Of a stretch of DNA of 64,000 nt, positions 47,982-57,598 are shown one piece after another. Within the stretch, counting starts at the first letter, position 1. Every line of letters begins with the position of its first letter. The stretch is from positions 186,001-250,000 of the forward strand of contig NZ_JACHZE010000001.1 in assembly GCF_014193285.1 (NCBI RefSeq), in the 5' to 3' direction. The translations under genes were made by a program, and so were the position numbers. This DNA is from Atlantibacter sp. RC6 (lineage in GTDB: Bacteria; Pseudomonadota; Gammaproteobacteria; Enterobacterales; Enterobacteriaceae). Below the pieces are notes generated by a model. The model did no database searches and was not told the origin of the DNA. It was given only the letters and a program-made list of their open reading frames with translations.

Positions 47982-48911
47982 ATGGTTCCGGTATTCACCC
48001 TGACGCTCGCCCCCTCCCTGGACAGCGCGACAGTCACCCCGCAAATCTACCCTGAAGGGAAATTACGTTGTACCGCACCGGTATTTGAACCCGGCGGCGG
48101 CGGGATTAACGTTGCCCGCGCCATCAGCCACTTAGGCGGCAACGCCACGGCGCTGTTCCCCGCTGGCGGCGCCACCGGCGAGCATCTCACCGCTCTGCTG
48201 GCAGAAGAAAACGTCAGCGTTGATACCATTTCGTCACAGGACTGGACGCGCCAGAACCTGCACGTCCACGTTGAAGCCAGCGGCGAACAGTACCGCTTTG
48301 TGATGCCCGGCGCGCACCTGTCGCAGGAGGAGTTCCGGCAACTGGAGGAAAAAGTGCTGGCTATTGAATCCGGTTCGCTGCTGGTGGTGAGCGGCAGCCT
48401 GCCGCCGGGCGTTGAGCTGGCGGATTTTACCCAATTGATCGCCCGCGCCCAGCAAAACGGCCTGCGCTGCATTATCGACAGCTCCGGCGAAGCGCTGGCC
48501 GCTGCGCTGGATATCGGCGGGATTGAGCTGGTGAAACCCAACCAGAAAGAGCTGGCTGCGCTGGTGGGACGGGATTTAACCCAGCCTGACGATGTGCGCC
48601 AGGCGGCGCAGGAGCTGGTACGCAGCGGTAAAGCCAAACGCGTCGTGGTGTCACTCGGTCCGCAGGGCGCGTTAGGCGTTGACGAAACGGATTGTGTGCA
48701 GGTGGTTCCCCCGCCGGTGAAAAGCCAAAGCACCGTCGGCGCGGGCGACAGCATGGTCGGCGCAATGACGTTGAAACTCGCCCAACACGCCCCGCTGCTG
48801 GAGATGGTGCGCTACGGTGTGGCAGCCGGGAGCGCAGCAACATTGAATCAGGGAACGCGGCTTTGTTCCCAGGAGAACACGGAAAAGATTTATCAGTATT
48901 TGCAAAGCTAA
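47982..48911 (+). CDS. pfkB: 6-phosphofructokinase II
   Basis: PfkB is the minor phosphofructokinase of the ribokinase family, unrelated to PfkA, and inhibited by ATP. The 309-residue protein begins MVPVFTLTLAPSLDSA behind an AAGGAGG ribosome-binding site; the longer frame from 47922 crosses the promoter and is rejected. Motifs are FEPGGGGINVARAISHLGG (substrate binding, about 35-53), VKPNQKEL (about 187-194), and the C-terminal STVGAGDSMVGAM with the catalytic Asp of the GAGD anion hole (near residue 256). Monocistronic. Confidence 0.96.
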   Translation: MVPVFTLTLAPSLDSATVTPQIYPEGKLRCTAPVFEPGGGGINVARAISHLGGNATALFPAGGATGEHLTALLAEENVSVDTISSQDWTRQNLHVHVEASGEQYRFVMPGAHLSQEEFRQLEEKVLAIESGSLLVVSGSLPPGVELADFTQLIARAQQNGLRCIIDSSGEALAAALDIGGIELVKPNQKELAALVGRDLTQPDDVRQAAQELVRSGKAKRVVVSLGPQGALGVDETDCVQVVPPPVKSQSTVGAGDSMVGAMTLKLAQHAPLLEMVRYGVAAGSAATLNQGTRLCSQENTEKIYQYLQS

Positions 48912-48991
48912 CCGCAGCCTGGTCATTAATTGCGCGATTCATTAGCGCATCGGCTATGCTGAAATCTTTCGGGTAAACAACGAGGTGTATG

Positions 48992-49282
48992 ATGGCTACA
49001 GGAGACATTAAGCGTTACGTTGTCACGTTTCGCTTTCACGAAGAAAACCTGACGGATATTAATGAGCTCAACAATCACCTGACCCGCGGCGGTTTTACGC
49101 TCACCATGAGCGATGACGACGGCAAAGTGCATGAGCTGGGCATCAATACCTTTGGGCTGATTACCGCTCAGGATGAGCAGGAAGTCAGAGAACTGGCGGA
49201 AGGTTTAGGCGAATCGGCCCTCGGGCAGAAACCGCAAGTGGATATCACTACCTGGGAAGCGTGGCGGGCGGATGATTCCTGA
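48992..49282 (+). CDS. ydiZ: Conserved small protein YdiZ
   Basis: YdiZ is a 96-residue cytoplasmic protein of unknown function found beside pfkB and yniA in enterobacteria. The sequence has the conserved block GDIKRYVVTFRFHEENLTDINELNNHLTRGGFTLTMSDD, likely a small alpha-beta fold. The ATG at 48992 (GAGG six bases upstream) is preferred over the ATG one codon earlier. Its neighbour yniA codes for a fructosamine kinase-like protein, but a joint function has not been shown. Confidence 0.88.
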   Translation: MATGDIKRYVVTFRFHEENLTDINELNNHLTRGGFTLTMSDDDGKVHELGINTFGLITAQDEQEVRELAEGLGESALGQKPQVDITTWEAWRADDS

Positions 49283-49385
49283 TGTAAAGGCAGGTTGTCG
49301 CGTCGGGATGTGCGCCAGTTCCTGTTTTTAACCGGTAGTAATGCGCTAAGGTAATGAAATATCAGGCAACCTGGGGAGAGACATT

Positions 49386-50246
49386 ATGTGGCAAGCCATC
49401 AGTCGTCTGTTAGCAGAGCAGTTCGGCGAGCAAGAACTCACGCAGCGCACCGAATTACCCGGCGGAGAAATCCACGCCGCGTGGCGGGTACGTTACGGCG
49501 CCCATGACGTGTTCGTAAAGTGTGACGATCGCGAACTGTTGCCGATTTTCACCGCAGAGGCTGACCAACTCGCCCTGCTTGCCCGTAGTCAAACCGTTCG
49601 GGTGCCTGAAGTCTGGGGCGTCGGCAGTGACCGGGACTACAGCTTTGTGTTGCTGGAGTATCTCGAACCGCGCCCTCTCGATGCCCATAATGCGTTCCTG
49701 CTCGGCCAGCAACTGGCTCGCCTCCACCAGTGGAGCGACCAGCCGCAGTTCGGCCTCGATTTTGACAACGATCTCTCTACCACCCCGCAACCCAACGCCT
49801 GGCAACGCAAGTGGTCGACGTTTTTCGCCGAGCAGCGCATCGGCTGGCAGCTTGAGCTGGCGGCGGAAAAAGGGCTGGAGTTTGGCGATATCGACTTGAT
49901 CGTTGATGTCGTCGCGGCGCAACTGGCGTCCCACCAGCCGCAGCCGTCGTTACTGCATGGCGATTTATGGTCCGGCAACTGCGCGCTGGGGCCGGACGGG
50001 CCATATATTTTTGACCCGGCCTGTTACTGGGGCGACAGGGAGTGCGATCTGGCGATGCTGCCGCTGCACCCTGACCAGCCGCCGCAAATCTACGACGGCT
50101 ACCAGTCCGTTTCTCCCCTGCCCGCGGGCTTCCTGCAGCGCCAGCCGCTGTACCAGTTATATACCCTGTTGAACCGCGCCATTTTGTTTGGCGGTAATCA
50201 TCTGGTGGCGGCGCAAAAGGCGCTGGAGAGGATTCTCGCGGCTTAA
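49386..50246 (+). CDS. yniA: Fructosamine kinase family protein YniA
   Basis: YniA belongs to the fructosamine/ketosamine-3-kinase family, which phosphorylates sugars attached to protein amines so that they fall off; the E. coli protein was reported to phosphorylate ketosamines poorly. The 286 residues follow the APH-like fold: nucleotide-loop region GGEIHAAWRVRY, VLLEYLEP hinge, the catalytic HGDLWSGN (Asp is the base, Asn binds metal), and FDPACYWGDRECDLAM, the DFG-like Asp. Ends next to a bidirectional terminator shared with yniB. Confidence 0.93.
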   Translation: MWQAISRLLAEQFGEQELTQRTELPGGEIHAAWRVRYGAHDVFVKCDDRELLPIFTAEADQLALLARSQTVRVPEVWGVGSDRDYSFVLLEYLEPRPLDAHNAFLLGQQLARLHQWSDQPQFGLDFDNDLSTTPQPNAWQRKWSTFFAEQRIGWQLELAAEKGLEFGDIDLIVDVVAAQLASHQPQPSLLHGDLWSGNCALGPDGPYIFDPACYWGDRECDLAMLPLHPDQPPQIYDGYQSVSPLPAGFLQRQPLYQLYTLLNRAILFGGNHLVAAQKALERILAA

Positions 50247-50250
50247 CGAC

Positions 50251-50276
50251 AACGCTCCCCACCGGGAGCGTTATTT
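50251..50276. terminator. yniA/yniB bidirectional terminator
   Basis: AACGCTCCC-CACC-GGGAGCGTT followed by ATTTTAAAT, between convergent genes. Confidence 0.8.
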
Positions 50277-50812
50277 TAAATAAAGCCCAGCAGCTTAAAG
50301 AAGAAATACCCGGCGATAATCACAATCACCGGCAGGATATACAGCGGGAATATCTGCAGGAAGATGGTATGGCGCGGCACTACAATGCGCTCTTCAAGCT
50401 GCGCTTTGGTCAGCCCGTCGGCCCCTTTCGCCTGCTCCAGAATCAACTGATCCTGAATCCCCTCGCGCAGGAAACGCGCCTGGCGGCTCATCCGCGCGCC
50501 GGAAGCCTGCAGCGCCAGCCCGACGAAAATCAAAATAAAGATAACCCAGAAGCCGATGTTGGCCTGATGCTGAAAGTCAGGCAGCGGCGAGTTGTACCAG
50601 AAAAAATTCAGAAACGGTGTATTGAAGCGCATCATATCAATCATGATATGGGCGAAATCCAGCATCACGGCATTGATGCCCGGCTGCTTTTCGCTGTGCT
50701 CATACATAAATTTTAGTACTGAAATCAGTGTTGAAATAACCGCCGGTATAAAGATGATCCACCCGGCAAGGCGTTTTACAACAGCAATGCGTCCAGCTTG
50801 TTGATACGTCAT
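50276..50812 (-). CDS. yniB: Inner membrane protein YniB
   Basis: YniB is a 178-residue inner-membrane protein of unknown function. It has three or four hydrophobic helices: LAGWIIFIPAVISTLISVLKFMY, IGFWVIFILIFVGLALQAS, and a C-terminal IFPLYILPVIVIIAGYFFFKLLGF. A charged cytoplasmic loop lies in between (RMSRQARFLREGIQDQLILEQAKG). The start at 50812 (MTYQQAGRIAVVKRL) matches E. coli; an in-frame codon 36 bases upstream is rejected. Divergent from hxpB. Confidence 0.93.
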   Translation of the reverse strand: MTYQQAGRIAVVKRLAGWIIFIPAVISTLISVLKFMYEHSEKQPGINAVMLDFAHIMIDMMRFNTPFLNFFWYNSPLPDFQHQANIGFWVIFILIFVGLALQASGARMSRQARFLREGIQDQLILEQAKGADGLTKAQLEERIVVPRHTIFLQIFPLYILPVIVIIAGYFFFKLLGFI

Positions 50813-50967
50813 TGGTTCCCCTTTTAAGACGCTACATTCTCGAAACAAGTCTACCTGTTCAACAGATATTCCGCCTGAAGTTTACTGTGAAATTCACAAA
50901 GCGGTAGCGATAAGCTGATTTTCAGGCTATTGATAACACAACATGTTAACCACAGGAGTGATTACCG

Positions 50968-51636
50968 ATGCCTGATTCGCGCCCGATCCTCGCCGCGATT
51001 TTCGATATGGATGGCCTGCTTATTGATTCAGAACCGCTCTGGGATAAAGCGGAACTGGAGATCATGGCGACGCTTGGCGTAGATGTTTCCCGCCGCCATG
51101 AATTGCCGGATACATTAGGTTTACGCATCGATTTAGTGGTGGATCTGTGGTTTATCCACCAGCCCTGGAACGGCCCTTCGAAAGCGGAAGTGACCGATCG
51201 CATCATCACCCGGGCGATTACCCTGATTGAAGAGCAGCGCCCTGCCTTGCCAGGCGTTAACGAGGCGGTGGCGTTATGCAAAGCGCAAGGGCTTAAAGTG
51301 GGCCTGGCGTCGGCGTCTCCGCTGCGCATGCTGGAGAGCGTCCTGTCGATACTGGGTTTGCGCGATCAGTTTGATGCCGTCTCCTCGGCGGAAAAACTGC
51401 CGTACAGCAAACCGCACCCGCAGGTTTATCTGGATGCCGCCGCTAAGCTGGGCGTCGACCCGCTGTGCTGCGTCACGCTGGAAGACTCGGTCAACGGGAT
51501 GATTGCCACCAAAGCGGCGCGCATGCGCTCAATTGTGGTTCCCGCCGCCGAAAACCGCGCCGATCCGCGCTGGGTATTAGCCGACGCCAAACTCGACTCC
51601 CTGGAACAGCTCACCCATAGCCATTTGAAGGGTTAA
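50968..51636 (+). CDS. hxpB: Hexitol phosphatase B (YniC), HAD family
   Basis: HxpB dephosphorylates 2-deoxyglucose 6-phosphate and sugar-alcohol phosphates such as sorbitol 6-phosphate. The 222 residues (the same as E. coli) have HAD motif I FDMDGLLIDSE with nucleophile Asp13 and acid Asp15, motif II LASASPLRM, motif III Lys in KPHPQVYL, and motif IV LEDSVNGM. A helical cap domain lies between motifs I and II. Followed by a strong terminator; the KdgR-boxed kduD comes next. Confidence 0.95.
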   Translation: MPDSRPILAAIFDMDGLLIDSEPLWDKAELEIMATLGVDVSRRHELPDTLGLRIDLVVDLWFIHQPWNGPSKAEVTDRIITRAITLIEEQRPALPGVNEAVALCKAQGLKVGLASASPLRMLESVLSILGLRDQFDAVSSAEKLPYSKPHPQVYLDAAAKLGVDPLCCVTLEDSVNGMIATKAARMRSIVVPAAENRADPRWVLADAKLDSLEQLTHSHLKG

Positions 51637-51647
51637 CTTCCCGCCAT

Positions 51648-51674
51648 AAAGACGGCTCAGGCCGTCTTTTTTAT
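51648..51674 (+). terminator. hxpB terminator
   Basis: AAAGACGGC-TCAG-GCCGTCTTTTTT, a standard rho-independent terminator. Confidence 0.9.
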
Positions 51675-51686
51675 ACCCTCATCATA

Positions 51687-51708
51687 TTTTTGAAACATTG
51701 TTTTATTT
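51687..51708. promoter_or_regulatory. KdgR operator upstream of kduD
   Basis: TTTTGAAACATTGTTTTATT carries the KdgR core GAAACA-TTGTTT (consensus about AAWGAAACANTGTTTCAWT). It sits 70-90 bases before the start codon and implies induction by 2-keto-3-deoxygluconate. Confidence 0.7.
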
Positions 51709-51776
51709 TTATCTGGTTATTTTGTTTTCCCCGCCTATGATCATGTCGATACCATCCAGCAGATAATGAGGACATT

Positions 51777-52538
51777 ATGATTCTTGAGGCATTTAACCTT
51801 GCGGGTAAAGTCGCGATTGTGACCGGTTGTGACACCGGGCTGGGCCAGGGAATGGCGCTGGGGCTTGCCCAGGCGGGATGCGATATCGTCGGCGTGAACC
51901 GTAAAATCCCGCACGATACTGAGCAAAAAGTCACGGCGCTGGGGCGGCGTTTTACCGCCATTCAGGCTGACTTAAGCCGTCAGGATGATATCAACGCCAT
52001 TGTACAGACCGCCGTAGAACGCATGGGTCGGGTAGATATTCTGGTTAATAACGCCGGTACTATTCGCCGGGAAGACGCGTTGAACTTCAGCGAGCAAGAC
52101 TGGGACGATGTGATGAACCTGAATCTAAAGTCGGTGTTTTTCTTATCCCAGGCGGTGGCCCGGCAATTTATCGCCCAGGGCGGCGGCGGCAAAATCATTA
52201 ATATCGCCTCGATGCTCTCCTTCCAGGGCGGCATCCGTGTGCCCTCTTATACCGCGTCGAAAAGCGGCGTGCTGGGTTTAACCCGGCTACTGGCCAATGA
52301 GTGGGCAACGCATCACATCAACGTTAACGCTATCGCCCCGGGCTATATGGCCACCAACAACACTCAGCAACTGCGCGACGACGCCGCCCGCAACCAGGAG
52401 ATCCTGGATCGCATCCCCGCCGGTCGCTGGGGCGAGCCGGCGGATTTACAGGGTCCGGTGGTATTTTTAGCCTCTGATGCCTCGGCTTATATCAACGGTT
52501 ACACCATTGCCGTCGATGGCGGCTGGCTGGCGCGCTAA
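51777..52538 (+). CDS. kduD: 2-dehydro-3-deoxy-D-gluconate 5-dehydrogenase KduD
   Basis: KduD is a short-chain dehydrogenase that interconverts 2,5-diketo-3-deoxygluconate and 2-keto-3-deoxygluconate in pectin/uronate breakdown. The 253 residues match E. coli KduD well. The NAD site is TGCDTGLGQG (17-26), NNAG is at 91-94, and the catalytic triad is Ser145, Tyr158 (YTASK) and Lys162. It starts MILEAFNLAGK at 51777 behind ATGAGGAC. No kduI partner is adjacent. E. coli lacks this gene here, so it is an insertion or a relocated copy between hxpB and ydjM. The KdgR box ties it to the uronate regulon. Confidence 0.93.
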   Translation: MILEAFNLAGKVAIVTGCDTGLGQGMALGLAQAGCDIVGVNRKIPHDTEQKVTALGRRFTAIQADLSRQDDINAIVQTAVERMGRVDILVNNAGTIRREDALNFSEQDWDDVMNLNLKSVFFLSQAVARQFIAQGGGGKIINIASMLSFQGGIRVPSYTASKSGVLGLTRLLANEWATHHINVNAIAPGYMATNNTQQLRDDAARNQEILDRIPAGRWGEPADLQGPVVFLASDASAYINGYTIAVDGGWLAR

Positions 52539-52586
52539 CACGATGATATGTCGGTGACAAAGAGTTACACCGTCACCGCTTCCGTC

Positions 52587-52624
52587 TACTGTATAAAAAC
52601 CCTATACTGGATGAATCGACAGGC
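52587..52624. promoter_or_regulatory. Two LexA boxes upstream of ydjM
   Basis: The second box TACTGGATGAATCGACAGGC (52605-52624) has the exact CTG-N10-CAG core. The first, TACTGTATAAAAACCCTATA (52587-52606), has a good left half and a poor right half. E. coli ydjM also has a double SOS box. Confidence 0.75.
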
Positions 52625-52647
52625 AGCATTTTTCTGGGTTTTTTAAC

Positions 52648-53238
52648 ATGACGGCGGAAGGCCACCTCTTTTTCTCCATTGCGTGTGCGGTGTTTGCCAA
52701 AAATGCCGAACTCACTCCTGTGCTGGCGCAGGGGGACTGGTGGCATATTGTTCCGTCGGCTATTTTGACTTGCCTGCTGCCGGATATCGATCACCCAAAG
52801 TCGCTGCTCGGCCAGCGGCTAAAGTGGATCTCAAAACCCGTTGCCCGGGCTTTCGGCCATCGGGGCTTTACCCACAGTTTGCTGGCGGTGTTTATCGCCC
52901 TGACGCTGTTCTACCTTAAAGTGCCTGACAGCTGGATCATTCCGGCGGACGCCATTCAGGGCATGGTGCTGGGTTATCTCAGCCATATTCTGGCGGATAT
53001 GTTGACGCCTGCCGGCGTGCCGCTGCTGTGGCCCTGCCGCTGGCGCTTTCGCTTGCCGATCCTGATGCCGCAAAAAGGCAACCAACTGGAGCGGGTGCTG
53101 TGCATGGCGTTCTTTGTTTATGCGGTCTGGATGCCCCAGGGCTTGCCAGAGAATAGCGCTATCCGCTGGTCGTCCCAGATGATTAATTCACTGCAAAACC
53201 AGTTCGATCGCTTTATTCACCACCAGACCGAGCGTTAA
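52648..53238 (+). CDS. ydjM: Inner membrane protein YdjM (SOS-induced)
   Basis: YdjM is a DUF457-type membrane-bound putative metal-dependent hydrolase in the LexA regulon. The 196-residue product has His/Asp-rich motifs at membrane edges: CLLPDIDHPKSLLGQR, GHRGFTHSLLAVF, and SHILADMLTPAGVPLLWP, with hydrophobic helices between. No substrate is known. The start at 52648 (MTAEGHLFF) lies 24 bases after the LexA boxes, so repression at the promoter is plausible. Confidence 0.93.
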   Translation: MTAEGHLFFSIACAVFAKNAELTPVLAQGDWWHIVPSAILTCLLPDIDHPKSLLGQRLKWISKPVARAFGHRGFTHSLLAVFIALTLFYLKVPDSWIIPADAIQGMVLGYLSHILADMLTPAGVPLLWPCRWRFRLPILMPQKGNQLERVLCMAFFVYAVWMPQGLPENSAIRWSSQMINSLQNQFDRFIHHQTER

Positions 53239-53366
53239 ACCAGCGAAAAAACACGTTTGGATATAACCCATTCCATTTGATTATAAGCACCCCCTGCGTC
53301 TTCTGTTACCCTTGGCGCCATAAAGACGGGCCGCTTCGAGCCTGTCAGTGAAACAGGAGAACGGGG

Positions 53367-54758
53367 ATGAATTTTCCATTAATAGCGAACATTGTGGTGT
53401 TCGTTATCCTCTTGCTGTTGCTGGCGCAAACCCGCCACCGGCAGTGGAGTCTGGCTAAAAAAGTATTAGTGGGTCTGGTGATCGGCGTGGTGTTTGGCTG
53501 CGTTCTGCATGCCATTTACGGCGCGGATAGCCCGGTCCTGAAAACCTCTATCCAGTGGTTTAACGTGGTCGGCAACGGCTATGTGCAACTGCTGCAAATG
53601 ATCGTGATGCCGCTGGTGTTCGCCTCTATCCTGAGCGCGGTCGCCCGTCTGCATAACGCCTCCCAGCTCGGTAAAATCAGCCTGCTGACCATCGGCACCC
53701 TGCTGTTCACCACGCTTATCGCGGCGCTGGTGGGTGTGCTGGTGACCAACCTGTTCGGCCTGACCGCAGAAGGCCTGGTGCAGGGCACGGCGGAAACCGC
53801 CCGTCTGAGCGCCATTGAAAGCAACTACGCCGGTAAAGTGGCCGACCTGAGCGTGCCGCAGCTGCTGCTGTCATTTATCCCGAAAAACCCGTTTGCCGAT
53901 CTGACCGGCGCGAACCCGACGTCGATCATCAGCGTGGTGATTTTCGCGGCGTTCCTCGGCGTGGCGGCGTTGAAACTGCTGAAAGACGATGCGCCGAAAG
54001 GCGAGCGCGTGCTGATTGCCATCGACACGCTGCAAAGCTGGGTGATGAAGCTGGTTCGCCTGGTGATGCAGTTGACCCCCTACGGCGTGATGGCGCTGAT
54101 GACCAAAGTGGTCGCCAGTTCTAACCTTCAGGACATCATCAAGTTGGGCAGCTTCGTGGTCGCCTCGTACCTGGGCCTGGGGATTATGTTTGTGGTACAC
54201 GGCCTGCTGCTGGCGGTTAACGGCGTGAGCCCGCTGAAGTATTTCCGTAAAGTGTGGCCGGTGCTGACCTTTGCGTTTACCAGCCGCTCCAGCGCCGCGT
54301 CGATTCCGCTGAACGTGGAAGCGCAAACCCGTCGTCTGGGCGTGCCGGAATCCATTGCCAGCTTTGCCGCCTCCTTTGGCGCAACCATCGGCCAGAACGG
54401 CTGCGCGGGTCTCTACCCGGCGATGCTGGCGGTGATGGTGGCTCCGACCGTGGGCATCAACCCGCTGGATCCGATGTGGATTGCCACCCTGGTGGGCATT
54501 GTGACCGTGAGCTCCGCAGGCGTTGCCGGCGTGGGCGGCGGAGCAACCTTCGCCGCGCTGATCGTTTTGCCGGCGATGGGTCTGCCGGTCACCCTGGTCG
54601 CACTGCTGATCTCCGTTGAGCCGCTGATCGATATGGGTCGTACTGCGCTGAACGTGAGCGGTTCGATGACTGCCGGTACGCTGACCAGCCAGTGGCTGAA
54701 GCAAACCGATAAAGCGATTCTTAACAGCGAAGAAGAAACCGAACTCGCGCACCGTTAA
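53367..54758 (+). CDS. tcyP: L-cystine symporter TcyP (YdjN)
   Basis: TcyP is a sodium/proton:dicarboxylate-type (DAACS) transporter that brings L-cystine and related sulfur compounds into the cell. The 463 residues have about eight helices and two re-entrant loops; the family signatures are [14 protein letters not shown]..., the serine-rich [15 protein letters not shown], and [13 protein letters not shown] with the conserved substrate-binding region [19 protein letters not shown]. It is strongly GC-rich and monocistronic. In E. coli, ydjN is CysB-controlled; I did not find a clear CysB site. Confidence 0.94.
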   Translation: MNFPLIANIVVFVILLLLLAQTRHRQWSLAKKVLVGLVIGVVFGCVLHAIYGADSPVLKTSIQWFNVVGNGYVQLLQMIVMPLVFASILSAVARLHNASQLGKISLLTIGTLLFTTLIAALVGVLVTNLFGLTAEGLVQGTAETARLSAIESNYAGKVADLSVPQLLLSFIPKNPFADLTGANPTSIISVVIFAAFLGVAALKLLKDDAPKGERVLIAIDTLQSWVMKLVRLVMQLTPYGVMALMTKVVASSNLQDIIKLGSFVVASYLGLGIMFVVHGLLLAVNGVSPLKYFRKVWPVLTFAFTSRSSAASIPLNVEAQTRRLGVPESIASFAASFGATIGQNGCAGLYPAMLAVMVAPTVGINPLDPMWIATLVGIVTVSSAGVAGVGGGATFAALIVLPAMGLPVTLVALLISVEPLIDMGRTALNVSGSMTAGTLTSQWLKQTDKAILNSEEETELAHR

Positions 54759-54773
54759 TCGCCTTTCGGCAAC

Positions 54774-54808
54774 AAAAAAACCGCATTACGAATAATGCGG
54801 TTTTTTTT
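54774..54808 (+). terminator. tcyP terminator
   Basis: AAAAACCGCATTA-CGAA-TAATGCGGTTTTTT, bidirectional between tcyP and cedA. Confidence 0.92.
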
Positions 54809-54828
54809 ATTTCAGAAATAGCCGAAAG

Positions 54829-55059
54829 CTAAATCATATCCTGCTTGATCTGTGACGCCCAGCGCTGCGCCGACTCCGGAACCGTGAACGCGGGCGAGCG
54901 CAAAAAGCCGTCATTCACCAGCACAAAGGCCACATATTTCCCCCGCAGCATCCAGACGTCTTTGAATCCCTCCATACGCACCGCATGCTCCGGCGGCGCG
55001 GGTTCAATCCGTGGCGTGTAAGTGATAACAGGACGATTTTGTTGGCGTAAAGGTTTCAT
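54829..55059 (-). CDS. cedA: Cell division modulator CedA
   Basis: CedA is a small double-stranded-DNA-binding protein that lets cells divide when DNA is over-replicated; E. coli CedA is also reported to bind RNA polymerase. The 76-residue product from MKPLRQQNRPVITYTP is nearly the E. coli length (80), with the central DVWMLRGKYVAFVLV sheet and FTVPESAQRWASQI. A start nine bases upstream (TTG) is possible, and no good ribosome-binding site is seen. Divergent from katE. Confidence 0.9.
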   Translation of the reverse strand: MKPLRQQNRPVITYTPRIEPAPPEHAVRMEGFKDVWMLRGKYVAFVLVNDGFLRSPAFTVPESAQRWASQIKQDMI

Positions 55060-55183
55060 CAGCAGCAATCAATATCAAACAATCAGATTCGTGCCTCTAT
55101 GATAACGGATCTCACGCCGCCCTGCAGCCCGACCTCTGCCCCTCTCACCCTGTTGCCTGAAAGCAGCACAGCGGCATTGTTCT

Positions 55184-55190
55184 ATAGTTA
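55184..55190 (+). promoter_or_regulatory. katE -10 element (sigma-S type)
   Basis: CTATAGT 60 bases before katE, followed by TAGAAGG; suited to sigma-S. katE dependence on RpoS is established. Confidence 0.55.
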
Positions 55191-55249
55191 GAAGGGTTTT
55201 GACCTCACAACGAGTCAAGTTTCAGCAATGAAAACAGGAGACGAGTTCA

Positions 55250-57502
55250 ATGTCGCATAATGATAAGCCCTCGCACCAGGCGCCGATCCATGACGCCAGT
55301 GAATCACAACCCGGAATGGATTCTTTGGCTCCCGAAGACGGTTCGCACCGCCCTGCGCCGGTCCCCAGCGCGCCAGGCGAATACCCTACCGCCCCCGGCA
55401 GCCTGAAAGCCCCGGATACCTCGAATGAAAAACTCAATGCGCTCGATAATTTCCGCAAAGGCAGCGAAGATTTCCCGCTTACCACCAACCAGGGCGTGCG
55501 CATCGCCAACGATCAAAACTCGCTCCGCGCCGGAACGCGCGGGCCCACGCTGTTAGAAGACTTCATCCTGCGCGAGAAGATCACCCATTTCGACCACGAG
55601 CGCATCCCGGAGCGCATCGTCCACGCGCGCGGCTCTGCGGCCCATGGCTATTTCCAGCCCTATAAGAGCCTGAAAGCGATCACCAAAGCAGACTTCCTGA
55701 GCGACCCCGAGAAAATCACCCCGGTGTTTGTGCGCTTCTCTACGGTACAGGGCGGCGCGGGTTCAGGGGATACGGTGCGTGATATCCGCGGCTTTGCCAC
55801 TAAGTTTTATACCGAAGAAGGGATTTTCGATCTGGTGGGCAACAACACGCCGGTGTTTTTTATTCAGGATGCCCACAAATTCCCGGACTTCGTGCACGCG
55901 GTTAAACCCGAGCCACACTGGGCGATCCCGCAGGGCGCCAGCGCCCATGACACCTTCTGGGACTATGTTTCCCTACAGCCGGAAACCCTGCATAACGTCA
56001 TCTGGGCGATGTCGGATCGCGGTATTCCGCGCAGTTATCGCACCATGGAAGGCTTCGGCATCCATACTTTCCGGTTGATTAATGCCGAGGGTAAAGCCAC
56101 CTTTGTGCGCTTCCACTGGAAGCCGGTAGCCGGTAAAGCTTCGCTGGTATGGGATGAGTCTCAGAAACTGATTGGCCGCGACGGCGACTTCCACCGCCGC
56201 GAACTATGGGAAGCCATTGAAGCGGGCGATTTCCCGGAATATGAACTGGGCCTGCAACTGATCCCGGAAGAAGATGAATTCAAGTTCGATTTCGATCTGC
56301 TCGACCCGACCAAGCTGATCCCTGAAGAGCTGGTGCCGGTGCAACTGGTGGGCAAAATGGTGCTCAACCGCAACCCGGATAACTTCTTCGCCGAGAACGA
56401 ACAGGCGGCGTTCCATCCCGGCCATATTGTCCCCGGCCTCGACTTCACCAACGACCCGCTGTTGCAGGGGCGTCTGTTCTCTTACACCGATACCCAAATC
56501 AGCCGTCTTGGCGGGCCGAACTTCCACGAAATCCCGATTAACCGCCCGGTCTGCCCGTATCACAACTTCCAGCGCGACGGCATGCATCGCATGGATATCG
56601 ATACCAACCCGGCGAACTACGAGCCAAACTCCATCAACGACAACTGGCCGCGTGAAACGCCGCCCGGCCCGAAACGCGGGGGGTTTGAGTCATACCAGGA
56701 GCGCGTCGAGGGGCATAAAATCCGCGAACGCAGCCCGTCGTTCGGCGAATACTACTCCCATCCGCGCCTGTTCTGGCAAAGCCAGACCCCGGTGGAACAG
56801 CAGCATATTATTGATGCCTTTAGCTTCGAGCTGGGAAAAGTCGCCCGCGCCTACATTCGCGAGCGCGTGGTCGATCAGCTTTGCCATATCGACGTCTCCC
56901 TTGCCAGCGCGGTGGCGGAAAATCTGGGCATCACCCTCACCGACGAGCAGATCCACACCGCGCCGCCGAAGGACGTCAACGGCCTGAAGAAAGACGCCGC
57001 GCTGAGCCTGTACGCGGTGCCGGGCGGCACGATTAAAGGCCGCGTGGTGGCGATCCTGCTCAATGAACAAGTCAACGCCGCCGATTTGCTGGCGATTATG
57101 CGGGGGCTGAAACGCGAAGGCGTGCACAGCAAGCTGCTCTATTCGCGGATGGGTGAAGTCACGGCGGACGACGGTTCGCAAATCACCGTAATGGGCACTT
57201 TCGAGGGCGTACCGTCGCTGACGGTGGATGCGGTCATCGTCCCCGGCGGCGCGGTTAGCGGCCTGCTTAATCGCGGCGATGCGCGCTATTACCTGTTAGA
57301 AGCCTACAAGCACCTGAAGCCGATCACCCTGCTGGGCGACGCCCGCCAGTTTAAATCGGTGCTCGGTGTCGATGCCCAGGGCGAGGAAGGCGTCATTGAA
57401 GCCGACGACGCCCAGGGCGACGCGGTAGATACGCTGATCGCGCTGCTGCATAAGCACCGCGTCTGGTCGCGCACCAACAAAATACCGGCGATTCCGGCGT
57501 AA
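55250..57502 (+). CDS. katE: Catalase HPII
   Basis: KatE is the large-subunit monofunctional catalase of stationary phase and binds heme d. The 750 residues (E. coli 753) have an extended N-terminal arm, the active-site His125 in [14 protein letters not shown], the catalytic Asn of [20 protein letters not shown], the heme Tyr in [11 protein letters not shown], and a C-terminal flavodoxin/DJ-1-like domain ([13 protein letters not shown]...) found in large catalases. The AGGAGA ribosome-binding site stands before ATG 55250. In E. coli, the chb operon follows; here osmE follows directly. Confidence 0.97.
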   Translation: MSHNDKPSHQAPIHDASESQPGMDSLAPEDGSHRPAPVPSAPGEYPTAPGSLKAPDTSNEKLNALDNFRKGSEDFPLTTNQGVRIANDQNSLRAGTRGPTLLEDFILREKITHFDHERIPERIVHARGSAAHGYFQPYKSLKAITKADFLSDPEKITPVFVRFSTVQGGAGSGDTVRDIRGFATKFYTEEGIFDLVGNNTPVFFIQDAHKFPDFVHAVKPEPHWAIPQGASAHDTFWDYVSLQPETLHNVIWAMSDRGIPRSYRTMEGFGIHTFRLINAEGKATFVRFHWKPVAGKASLVWDESQKLIGRDGDFHRRELWEAIEAGDFPEYELGLQLIPEEDEFKFDFDLLDPTKLIPEELVPVQLVGKMVLNRNPDNFFAENEQAAFHPGHIVPGLDFTNDPLLQGRLFSYTDTQISRLGGPNFHEIPINRPVCPYHNFQRDGMHRMDIDTNPANYEPNSINDNWPRETPPGPKRGGFESYQERVEGHKIRERSPSFGEYYSHPRLFWQSQTPVEQQHIIDAFSFELGKVARAYIRERVVDQLCHIDVSLASAVAENLGITLTDEQIHTAPPKDVNGLKKDAALSLYAVPGGTIKGRVVAILLNEQVNAADLLAIMRGLKREGVHSKLLYSRMGEVTADDGSQITVMGTFEGVPSLTVDAVIVPGGAVSGLLNRGDARYYLLEAYKHLKPITLLGDARQFKSVLGVDAQGEEGVIEADDAQGDAVDTLIALLHKHRVWSRTNKIPAIPA

Positions 57503-57553
57503 CGCTTTGCGCCGCGGTGGCCTACCGTGGCGCTTTTTGAATAGCTCGCGACG

Positions 57554-57583
57554 TAAAAAAACCTGCCGAAGCAGGTTTTTTTA
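57554..57583. terminator. katE/osmE bidirectional terminator
   Basis: AAAAAAACCTGC-CGAA-GCAGGTTTTTTT between convergent genes. Confidence 0.92.
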
Positions 57584-57598
57584 TGCGGGAAGTAAAAC

